Assembly: GCA_002914805.1 (NCBI GenBank)
Contig: JXTB01000761.1
Span: 52,813 to 116,812 of the forward strand
Length of the DNA stretch: 64,000 bases
Direction: 5' to 3'
From: Parasponia andersonii
Lineage: Eukaryota; Streptophyta; Magnoliopsida; Rosales; Cannabaceae
In this document: one piece after another, positions 32,901 through 42,507 of the stretch
Layout of the letters: each line of letters begins with the position of its first letter
How positions within the stretch are numbered: position 1 is the first letter of the stretch
Notes under the pieces: model-generated
The model's database searches: none
Seen by the model: only the letters and a program-made list of their open reading frames with translations
What the model was told of the DNA's origin: nothing
Position numbers and translations under genes: made by a program

Positions 32901-34200
32901 AAGAGAAAAGGGAAGAAAATGGCACTGTGCTACTAGCATATAATGACAACAAGGAAGGACAAGACAACACATGGTATCTTGACACCGGTGCTAGCAATTA
33001 TATGTGTGGGCGTCAATCAATGTTCATAGAGCTTGATGAATCAATCAGTGGGAGTGTTTCTTTCGGTGATGATTCAAACATAATGGTAAAAGAAAAAGAT
33101 AAAATTCTTATCCGCTTGAAAAATAGGGGGCATCAATTTATTTAAAATATTTATTATGTACCCACAATGAAAACAAATACCTTGAGCTTAGGACAACTCT
33201 TAGAGAAAGGCTATGATATTCAGTTGAAAGATTATAGTCTTTCTATAAGAGATAACAATACGAACTTGATTGCTAAGGTGCCTATGTCAAGAAATAGAAT
33301 GTTCTTATTGAACATTCAAAATGATATGGCAAAATATCTGAAAGCATGTTACAAGGATTCAGAATGGCTATGGCATTTGAGATTCGGGCATCTCAACTTT
33401 GGAAGACTAGGGCTACTATCTAAGAAAGAAATAGTGAGAGGCTTACCATGCATCAATCATCCTGATCAGCTTTGTGAAGGATGTTTACTCGGGAAGCAAT
33501 TTAAGAAAGTTTTCCAAAAGAGTCGAATTCAAGAGCCCTAAAACCACTAGAACTCGTGCATACAAATATGTGCGGTCCTATCAAACTAAGTTCTTTCGGT
33601 AAGAGCAATTACTTCTTGCTCTTTATTGATGATTTCTCAAGAAATACTTGGTTTATTTCTTGAAGCAAAAATCAGAAGTCTTTGAAGCTTTCAAGAAGTT
33701 TAAGACTACTGTAGAGAAGGAAAATGGTCTTTAGATCAAAGCCAAAAGAACTGATAGAGGAAGAGAATTCACTTTAAAAGAGTTCCAAGAATTTTGTGAA
33801 GCAAATGAAATTCAGCGACCTTTAACCATTCCAAAATCCCCTCAACAGAATGGTGTGGTAGAAAGGAAGAATCAGACTATACTCAACATAGCTCGAAGCA
33901 TGCTGAAAAGTAAGAGATTACCTAAAAAGTTCTGGGCAGAAGCTGTTGCATGTGCAGTTTATTTGTCCAATCGATCTCCAACAAGAAGTGTGTGGGGAAA
34001 GACACCACAAGAAGCATGGAGCAGAAGGAAGCCTGAGATCTCCCACTTGAGAGTCTTTAGAAGCATAGCCTATGTGCATGTGCCAGACGAACATAGAACC
34101 AAACTTGATGATAAAAGTGAGAAGTTCATTTTCATTGGCTACGACACCAACTCTAAAGGATATAAGTTATACAATCCTAATAATGGAAATTAATCATCAG
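32901..34200 (+). pseudogene. Copia C protease and integrase segments
   Basis: The protease motif is WYLDTGASNYMCG (32971-33009), intact DTGA. 'SFGDDSNIMVKEKDKILIRLKN' follows. The integrase zinc domain is 'WLWHLRFGHLNFGRLGLL' (33367) and 'LCEGCLLGKQFK' (33471), complete HHCC. The core continues in shifted frames through 'KSNYFLLFIDDFSR' (33602) and 'SPQQNGVVERKNQTILNIARSML' (33838-33905, catalytic Glu). The C-terminal 'KFIFIGYDTNSKGYKLYNP' is at 34123-34180. Frame breaks occur near 33143, 33540, 33640 and 33735. The longest open piece is 33167-33541. Confidence 0.8.
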
Positions 34201-34299
34201 CCGAGATGTAATATTCGATGAAGAAGGTGAATAGCACTTTAGTTCTCAAACAAATGACTACAATTTCTTTCCATAATTTGAAGATATGGAAACACTAGT

Positions 34300-35290
34300 A
34301 GAGTAAGCAAGAAAAGTCTATCAGGAGGCTATTACTCCACCTTCCTCACCAACATCATCCAGTTATGAAGATTCACCTCTATCTTTCTTAACTGAGAGGC
34401 ATGAAGAACGTACAAGAAGTCTTGAAGATCTATGTGAGGTGATAGATAGACTCGAAAACCTCATTCTATTTTGCCTATTTGCTGATTGTAAGCCAGTGAA
34501 CTTCCAAGAGGCTATACAAGATGAAAAATGGAGGAATACGATGGATGAAGAAGTCAAAGCCGTAGAAGAGAATGACACTTGGGAACTATCCACTCTTCCT
34601 AAAGGTCATAAAGCTATCGGTATAAAATAGGTGTACAAGTTGAAGAAGAATGCCAACGGAGAGGTAGAAAGATACAAAGCAAGGCTAGTCGTGAAAGGCT
34701 ATAGTCAAAGACCCGGCATTGACTACGACGAGGTATTCACTCCTGTTGCATGGTTAGAAACTATAAGACTAATTATTTCTCTTGCTACTCAGATAAATGG
34801 AAGATTCATCAGATGGATGTAAAGTCTGTATTTCTGAATGGAGTTCTTGAAGAAGAAGTCTATATCGAATAACCATTGGGTTATGAGATGAAAGGGCATA
34901 AAGATAAGGTTTTGAAGCTAAAGAAGGCTCTTTACGGTCTAAAGCAAGTACCAAGAGCATGGAACAGCCGAATTGACAAATATTTCCAAGAGAATAGATT
35001 CATTAAGTGCCCTTATGAACATGCTCTCTATGTTAAGACTAAAGNGGAAGTAATCCAAGGATGTTTGACGAATTCAAGAGAGTAATGACACATGAGTTTG
35101 AAATGATAGACATCGGACTTATGGCATACTACATCGGCATAGAAGTCAAGTAAAAGGAAAAATGCATCTTTATCTCCCAAGAAAGCTATATAGAGGAGAT
35201 CTTGAAGAAGTTCAATATGGATGATTGCAAGCCGATAAGTACACCAATGGAGTGAGGAATAAAATTATTCAAAGAGGATGAAAAAGAAAA
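34300..35290 (+). pseudogene. Copia C reverse transcriptase, active site missing
   Basis: 'NFQEAIQDEKWRNTMDEEVKAV' (34499) starts the domain. '[22 protein letters not shown]' (34675), a frameshifted '[19 protein letters not shown]' (34810-34865; catalytic Asp) and 'ALYGLKQVPRAWNSRID' (34925) follow. 'HALYVKTK' (35018-35043) should then lead to the YVDD box. Instead an ambiguous base (N, 35045) is followed at once by 'GSNPRMFDEFKRVMTHEFEM' in the next frame (35047-35105), which lies after YVDD in the family. About 20 residues with the two catalytic Asp are absent. 'GLMAYYIGIEVK' and a stop come next. Confidence 0.8.
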
Positions 35291-35981
35291 GGTGGATCCA
35301 ATACTCTTCAAGAGCCTTGTTAGATGCCTTCAGTACTTGACATGTACAAGGCCCGACATTCTCTACGCAACTGGAGTAGTAAGTCGTTACATAGAAACTC
35401 CAATAACTACTCACTTCAAAGCTGTAAAGAGAATTCTCCGTTATCTAAAAGGTACGATCAATCTTGGCTTATTCTATTCAGTTTCTAATGATTACAAACT
35501 CGTTGGTTATAGTGATAGTGATTAGGCTGGAGATACTGATGATCAAAAAAGCACAACTGGTTTTGTGTTTTTCATGCGAAAAACCGCATTCACCTTGGTA
35601 TCTAAGAAACAACTAATTATCACATTTTTGACATGCGAAGCTGAGTACGTTGCTGCTACATCATGTGTTAGTCATGCAATTGGATTAAGAAGGTTGTTGA
35701 AAGAGTTAAACATGCCTCAAAAAGAGCCAACAGAGATTTATATCGACAATAAATCAGTAATAGCTTTGGCTAAAAATTCAATCTTTCATGACCGAAGAAA
35801 GCATATCGACACTCGCTATCATTACATAAAAGAATGTGTTGCAAACAAAAAAATACAATTAGAATATGTGAGATCACATGATCAGATTGCTGATATTTTC
35901 ACCAAGCCACTCAAGTTTAAAGACTTCACAAGATCAAGAAACTTGCTTAGTATTATAAACAAGTTTAAGGGGATATATTGA
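35291..35981 (+). pseudogene. Copia C RNase H segment
   Basis: 'FKSLVRCLQYLTCTRPDILYATGVVSRY' (35307) leads to 'RILRYLKGTINLGLFYS' and 'LVGYSDSD' (35500; catalytic Asp), then a stop at 35523. 'QKSTTGFVFF' is near 35545. The 138-codon frame from 35565 contains 'FLTCEAEYVAATSCV' (catalytic Glu, usual 'STAEAEY'), 'IYIDNKSVIALAKN' and 'HIDTRYHYIKECV', ending NKFKGIY at the LTR boundary. RNase H would degrade the RNA template. Confidence 0.8.
35964..35975 (+). promoter_or_regulatory. Polypurine tract of copia element C
   Basis: GTTTAAGGGGATA, purine-rich, lies directly before the 3' LTR start TATTGAAAAT. Confidence 0.65.
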
Positions 35982-36408
35982 AAATAAACTTGTTTAAGCC
36001 CATACGAAGTGTTTTAGGCCCATCAACATGAGGCCCAATAAGTTGGAGTTAGCCCAAGTGCAAAGCTCATAAAAAAAAAAGTCCAAGTCCAAATTAAAGA
36101 AGTCTTTCACCTAGAATCTTCTAGTGTTAGCTAAATATTAGTTTTTTGCAAGTAAATTATTTAATTATTTAGATTATTATTAGAAGTGTGTAGAAGAAAA
36201 TATGTGTGGCTTAAGGATTTTTGTAATTATTTATTTGTGTGGTTCTCATTGTTTCTCATGTAGTAAAAATACCTCTCTCTATTTGAGTTTTAAGCATCAA
36301 GTAGGAAGCAAAGCTTCTAAGAGTAAAGAGAAGAGAGAAAGAAACATAATTTCTAGTGAATAATAAAAGTATTTGAGTGAATAATAAAGTTTATTTTACT
36401 TTCCAATA
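35976..36408 (+). repeat. 3' LTR of copia element C
   Basis: It starts TATTGAAAATAAACTTG and ends ACTTTCCAATA. It lacks about 36 bases present in the 5' copy near 31340-31375. TTAAT follows at 36409. Confidence 0.9.
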
Positions 36409-36413
36409 TTAAT

Positions 36414-37140
36414 TACTTAGAAAAATAACGTCAACCTCCTTCCGCTTAGAAGGAAGAATAATGAACACAATCAAATATCCAGTTGCATTCTCAAGAGCAT
36501 ACCCCTGAAATAAAGAGACAACAATTCTCAAGCAAATTTACCATGCTTGAAGAAAAAAAAATCGAAGCTAATGAACAAATTACCTAAAATGGCAATAAAC
36601 CTGAGTTCTAAACAAATGAAAAGAAATTACAACAAAAACAATGCAACCGAATATGATTTAAAATCCCTAAATCTTTCTCAAAACCTAAATCAAACAGTAA
36701 ACAAAAGAAAAATATGAAAAGCAAATTAGCTTGAATCTTTCTAAAACCTAGACCTGGATTTCAGAGACTAAAACAGAAAACTATTATGGCAAATAGTAGA
36801 TAGAGTCAAAGCGCGTGATGAAGAGAGAGAACAAACGTGCCAAAAGACAGAGCAAAAGGACTCCTAGCTCACCGGGGAAAAGTCCTTTCTCACTCGCCGA
36901 AGAGTGGAAAGACCATGAGATTTAATCATAAACTAGCTCTAATGCGCAAAATCAATGGCAAAGAACTTTGCTCCGAGGAGAGAAAAGGAAATTGGTCAGG
37001 AAAAAATATAGAAAAAAGTAAATACGGGCAAAAACGAAAAACAAATTACTAAGTTTTAGAAGACGGCCGTTTCACTATTAAATCAAAAACACGGCCATTT
37101 ACTAACGCACACTCAAAAGCGGCCACCCACCACAAATATT
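36414..37140 (-). promoter_or_regulatory. Possible 5' region and first exons of an interrupted host gene
   Basis: Read on the minus strand from 37140, the sequence looks like a plant gene start: moderate GC, short CT-rich leader stretches (about 36890-36830), then 'CCAG|GTCTAG', a possible donor. A strong acceptor, CTCTTTATTTCAG (RC of about 36508-36520), follows, then an open frame 'GYALENATGYLIVFIILPSKRKEVDV' (about 36507-36432). It breaks off at the element C insertion (36408). I do not recognise the peptide. It could equally be the leader of another retroelement, so this is a weak call. Confidence 0.3.
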
Positions 37141-37880
37141 CTTGTTTTTAATGAAGTGGGTTGTTTTTTCATATTTCTTTCTATTTAGTTAATGACGGAT
37201 TTTAAGTCATTAAATAATATACCAGGATAAAAATTATGTTATTTTCTAGAACATTAATAAGTAGAATAGTTGATTATATGCCTCAATTGTAGTTTAATGT
37301 GAAGAATATTAAACTTGTAGACATATTGTCAATAGTACAATAATGGTATTGAGTTTTATTTTTATTTTTTAATGTACTTATGAATCAATTGCTTGTATAT
37401 CTTATGTTACAAATTCAAAACTGGAAAAAGAAACTGATCAACTCGATCGAATCCAATCTTTAAAGTAAAGACAATCGATTATATATGCAAATTGGATTTG
37501 ACTAATATTTTCAAATTCTGCACTTCAGTGGATTAGTTGCACTTTTGATATAAATTAACCGATCCATACATAATTTTACATGCATAAAAAGTGATTCTAT
37601 GTATTTGTAATTATTGCTTTTAAAATTTCTATCGAGTATATTTTAAAGTCTACAGTTTTCTAATGCATTTTACTCAACTAGCTACATTACTACTTTACTA
37701 ACTATGAATTAGCTAATACCAAAGAAGACCCGAATCATTTCATCTATTTAAAATACAAAAATGATTAGCAGTGGCCTAAAATTATGAAAAGGGCAATATT
37801 TAATTCTCTCCCCTTTTCTTAACTTTTTTACATGTTAAAAAAAAGACTAATGCCCGAAAAAATAAATAAATTAAAAAAAA
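37141..37880. other. AT-rich intergenic DNA, nothing recognised
   Basis: No frame or repeat with support was seen in this stretch. Confidence 0.6.
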
Positions 37881-38260
37881 AACTAACGTTAAGCCCTATA
37901 TGGGTTTAACATCTAGCTAAAATAGTCAACTGATGCTAGTTCAGTTGGTCCAAGGTTTAAGAGATGTGTGTGTGAGTTTAAGGGGGGTCAGGAGTTCAAA
38001 CATTAGTAGAGTGTGTATGCGTTATTTTTCGTTAAATTTATAGTAAGCGGTGGTCATTAATTAAGTCTCACTTTTTTTTTAAAAAAAAAAAAACATCTAG
38101 CTAAAATAACTTATCTAGGATACACACTTGCAGATTGCATTATATTAGTTGAAAACTTTAAAAAACACCAACCTTAAGCCCTACATGGGTTTAACATCCA
38201 GGTAAAATAACTTATCTAATGTGCACCATTGCCGATTGGATTAGAGTAGTTGAAAACATT
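37881..38260 (+). repeat. Tandem duplication (~100 bp unit) split by the SINE
   Basis: Copy one is 37881-37924 plus 38109-38155; copy two is about 38165-38260. Shared phrases are 'TTAAGCCCTA.ATGGGTTTAACATC.AG.TAAAATA' and 'TTGAAAAC'. The SINE sits inside copy one only, so the duplication is older than the insertion. Confidence 0.75.
37925..38091 (+). mobile_element. tRNA-derived SINE with 17-bp target duplication
   Basis: The ~167-bp body holds a pol III A-box-like TAGTTCAGTTGG (37937-37948) and a B-box-like GGAGTTCAAAC (about 37991), and ends in T-run then A-run (CACTTTTTTTTTAAAAAAAA). The 17-base AACATCTAGCTAAAATA is repeated exactly at 37908-37924 and 38092-38108. Such long exact duplications mark LINE-driven insertion. 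The layout resembles the widespread plant Au-type SINEs (T-rich tail). No protein is encoded; it would have been copied by LINE reverse transcriptase. Confidence 0.8.
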
Positions 38261-41200
38261 TTTACTCAGATCATACTATATTCATTTTCTAAAAAACCAA
38301 AATTAATGTGGATCATCTTGAATATGTTTAAAATAGTACGATATTAATCAGAATCCTAAATAGGGCTTTTAATTTTTTATGCTAGGTATAAAAATCATTT
38401 CACTACAACATTTAAAGAACGGATTTTAATTCAAAAGAAACTCAAAATTTGGTCATTTTGCTAAAAGCCCTACAGTAAAATATGTGATTCTTATTATTAA
38501 AAATTACAAAATAAATCAAACTTAAATCCCAAAATTTGGCATATGGTAGTCTATGCATGTGAGAGTAGAGTAATTGTGACAAATGATTTTTTTTTACACC
38601 ATTTTAATAAAAGATGTATTTTTATTTTTAAATAGATAGCTAAATAGTCGTTCATATTGATTTTTTATTTTCAAATACATTAGGTATACATGCATCAATT
38701 TGGATACTAATATATATAAGTATTTCTAGTTACTATTAAATATTTGAGAAATTAGAGCGCGTGTCATTTTTTTACACTTCACTCAAATAAATATTCATTT
38801 TTCTATTTTTATAGCTAAATAACTAATTATATATATTTTTATTAAAATACGAATATATGTATTTTTGTATTTGGTATATCTATTTATATTCTTGCTCAAA
38901 TTGAGTGTATTATAGTTTACAGTTAGTTAGTATACATACTGATTATTTTGCTATAAGACAATCGGAAATTTACTTAATTTCTGCCCAAAACTCGGCCCAT
39001 ATAAGACCTTTAGAAAAACTACCTTCCTTCCTTGAATGGGCCTCAAACTTCGGCCTTTTCGCTAGCCCCAGATAAGTTATTCGTTAAAAGCCCACAGGAT
39101 ATTGATGATGTATATTATATATTTTTAAAAGGCCATATCGAAGTTTCCACATTATATATTCCAGATAAGATGAGTTTCAGAAGATGATGACGATGATGAC
39201 ACCTTTCAAATGCAAGCAACTGTGTATACATATGGAAGCGCCAAACCATCCCAGTGTCAGCGCTTCAACAGAATGTCTGTATATATCAAAAAACTTATTA
39301 TTTATTGATTTTATTTTTCTAACACAAAAATCCAAAGCTTTATGCAATCAGCCGCATGAGAAGATTTTTTTTTTATTTTTGTTTTAAATTTTTTAATTTC
39401 TCCCAAGTGAGATGACTGGTCCCCAATCCAGACAAATTCCTCCCAGCACGTAACCTCTTGTTTTTTTCATTTCTTATTTTTCATTTTTTAATCTAAATTT
39501 CTAGCTCAAAAGCCTAAATCCAACCAATTATGTTTTGCTTTATCACTTTTATTTTTTTAAAATTTTTTTTCCAATTTCCAAATTTAAAAAATTAAAAATT
39601 CAAATAGAAAGAGAGGGACAGCAAAGACAACCCAGCCACCAGCTTTACAGGGGAGAGGGAGCAAGAATAACGTTTGGGCTTATGCGGGCCCCACAACTAT
39701 AGAAAAGACAAAAATGTCCCCTCTCCTCGTCCTGATTGCAGGCGTTAATTTCTTCCGCTACGGCCGGCCTTTTTTTTTGGCCTTTTCCTTAAAAGGACCG
39801 ATGTTGTCAAAGTTTCTTTTTAGCCTAAAAAAAAAAACAAAAAAGAGAAAAAACGACTTTTGATCATTTGACAGCCTGTTCGAGGAAGGCCCACTAATGT
39901 ATTGACACGTGTCGACGAGTGTAATCCAGGATTTTACTATCTCGGCACCTGTCGTAGTATCAAATGAGCGGCTGCTGTGATTTTATTCTTCTTGACAGCT
40001 ACGTGGAGTTGTGATCTTCGTTGTATCGGGCCGAGCCGTCGAAGATGGAACAATAAATAAAATCCATCTATTTTTGGTAGTTCTGGACCTTCTGGGGGAA
40101 AATATTAAAGGAATAATTACAATCGTTTTCCTAAATAGCAAAAACATATTTGGGATTAAGAAATTTATACAAAATATAATAAAATTACCTTTTCATTTGA
40201 ATTTGTAACCAAGATATAAATATAAGACAGAAAAACAAATAGAATAAAAGAATTGTGAAAGAAAGTATTGTACAATATCTTCTAAATTTCTTTTCCTTTT
40301 CTAGTAAATTAATTATACTTATATCTTGGTTATTTAAAAAAGAATACTGGATTTTTACCAAATTAAATAGAAGAACAAAATTTGTACTAATTTATTAATC
40401 TTTTTTTGTTGTTGTTATTTATAAAAATTAAAGGGGATAATTTAACAACATCAACTATCCCAATAGTAAAACAAATATTTTTCAGCTTTGCCATGATATC
40501 ACTTACGTGCCTAGCGGTTTCTCAAAATATCTATTAGGGTTATCTTCTTCATATATAATTTATTTATTTATTGTGGTGTGGCTTTTGTGGCCCCTTGTTT
40601 TGATTTTTGAATACTTGGGACGGCTCTCAAGTGACTAGTCTACTACTAAACCGCGAGATCTATTAATTTGACCATTATTTTTGTTTAGCCATTCTTATAC
40701 GTTATTAGATAAGGGCCTTGATAAGTCGTAAGAATGAAGAAAATTAAAATTGTCACATTATTGGAATCCTTATCCAGAGGCCGTGCTTTTAGCTTATATT
40801 ATAGACTTTCTCCTAAAGTCCAATCCTTGAAATAGAGTTCTTCAAAAACAAAAAATCCTTGAAATATAGTCTGTTAAGGAGAAAAAATAACTCTAATTGG
40901 AAGGTCATTTTCTAATGAAACAAAGTTTTCTTCGTTGAATGTATAGTTTACAAGAATTGAGTAGCAAATATGATAAATACTTCAATGTTAAATATTTACT
41001 GCTATTTTATCATCGTCTATTAAAATTTCATAACTTAAAAAAAAAAAAAAATCTCTTTATAGGAAAAAAAAAAAAAGAAAGAGAAAAAAGTGAAAATGAA
41101 AGGCTGGCCTCTATATTACTTTTCAAACTTTTTTTTATTTACACGTCGGCTCTAATGTTTTCGCTAGCGGCTACAGTGTATTTCACTATATAGTCGAGAA

Positions 41201-42089
41201 AGTACATTTATCTTATGTTGATAGCCCTTCTTACCAGTTGAGAGTAATTAGGGTTTCCTAATCCGTCAGGAAACAAATGTTCGAAAAAAATATTATCAAG
41301 TGCCAAGCTTAGGCGAGTACATAATCTAATGGCACAAAGTCAATTTTAACCTTGTTCAAATATGAACCAGCTCGTGATTTTCCGTGATTCGTGATTTTCT
41401 ATTCTTATGGATTCACTCCTAGGCTCGTTATAGTCTATGTATGTACAACATAATGTAAAGGCATTTGTTCATGTTTTTTTCTCTTTTTATTACGTCATTT
41501 CATGCGTGAACGTTGTAGAGGATACAGAAATTGTTTTAACTTCTAGATCTTCCCGATGAATTATTCAAAAATCAGTACCATTTTTTAAAGAGAGCCAAAG
41601 ACACAGACAAACGAATTTGACCATTTCTTTTTACGTTACTTCATCTTTCTTAAAACACCGCGAATGGGTTATTTTTACACAACAAAAACAACAGAAACAT
41701 TCATAATAGAAAGTCTTTTTCTTCGTTAAAAAAAATAATTATTTTTTCAAAAAAAAAAACAATACGTACAATTAATGGAATTTAATTACATTAGAAAAAT
41801 CAATGGGAATTGAAAAAAAAAAATTGAAACGTTTAAAAATATTTATTATTGGTACAGTATTTTCTTTTTTTTTTCAGTAGCATAATATTTCCTTAAAAGT
41901 GACAAAAAATTATTCACAATACCTAAAAATTATCAAAAAATTTAACTGATTTTTTTTTTTGCTTGGGAAAAAAAATAAATTGATTAGTAATCATATTTAT
42001 TTCTAATAAAGGAAATGACCCCAATAATTTCAGACCCGTTATAGGAAAAAGAATTGAAAAGGAAAAAACAGAAAAGAAAGAAGAGGGGA
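38261..42089. other. AT-rich region upstream of patellin
   Basis: No gene is recognised. Short frames at 39184, 40011 and 40939 (plus strand) lack any family resemblance and sit in low-complexity DNA. The least AT-rich part, about 39600-40060, contains cis-element-like words (see the G-box) and could be part of a promoter, although it is about 2.5 kb from the patellin start. Poly(A) and poly(T) runs are common. Confidence 0.5.
39904..39913. promoter_or_regulatory. Palindromic G-box GACACGTGTC
   Basis: A perfect 10-base palindrome around CACGTG, the core bound by plant bZIP and bHLH factors. A second ACGT core, CTACGTGGA, lies near 40000. Paired ACGT elements are typical of ABRE-type promoters, but no adjacent gene start was found, so function is only a possibility. 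Confidence 0.35.
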
Positions 42090-42126
42090 ATGATGTTATT
42101 GAGAAAATGGGGGGAAGATTTCTAAA

Positions 42127-42130
<4 letters not shown>

Positions 42131-42171
<41 letters not shown>
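42131..42171. repeat. (GA)n microsatellite upstream of patellin
   Basis: About 41 bases of GA repeats, 340 bases before the patellin ATG. Confidence 0.95.
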
Positions 42172-42172
<1 letters not shown>

Positions 42173-42507
42173 CTTTTAGTGTATAAGTGGGGTGGGGCCC
42201 ATCAACGAAGTGGTGTACTAGCTGGCAAACTTGTCTGACAGACTGGTTATTGCCATAGACAACAACAACAATCGCCTCCATTTTCTCCAAACCCTCAACC
42301 TCCACCTCTTCAATCCCTCCTTTTAAGCCCTTCTTCTCTCTCTCTATCTCTCTCATCCATCTCAATCTCAATCTCTACAATCTCAATCTCAATCTCTCTC
42401 TCTCTCCCTCTCCCAGAATCAATCACAATTCACAACACCACCTTCTCTTTTGCCCCCCTCTCTCTCCCTCTCTCTCTCTAGAATCCCACTCTCTCTCTCT
42501 CTAAACC
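42172..42507 (+). promoter_or_regulatory. Patellin core promoter and CT-rich 5' UTR
   Basis: After the GA repeat comes GTGTATAAGTGG (about 42179-42190), a possible TATA element. The stretch 42320-42500 is dominated by CTCTCT and CAATCTCAATCTC repeats, a common form of plant 5' UTR (Y-patch and CT-rich leader). The ATG context is AAACC ATG ACT. The transcription start cannot be placed from sequence. Confidence 0.5.

Larger units (their letters stand above)
30955..36408 (+). mobile_element. Ty1/copia element C, both LTRs, TSD TTAAT
   Basis: A 5.45-kb element bounded by TATTGAAAAT...CTTTCCAATA (inverted TATTG/CAATA ends) and flanked by TTAAT on each side (30950-30954 and 36409-36413). LTRs are 468 and 433 bases; they differ at roughly 8 percent of sites by eye, plus a ~36-base gap in the 3' copy. 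The coding order is gag, protease, integrase, RT, RNase H. Stops, frameshifts and the loss of the RT active site make it inactive. It is structurally the best preserved retroelement in the window. Confidence 0.9.
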
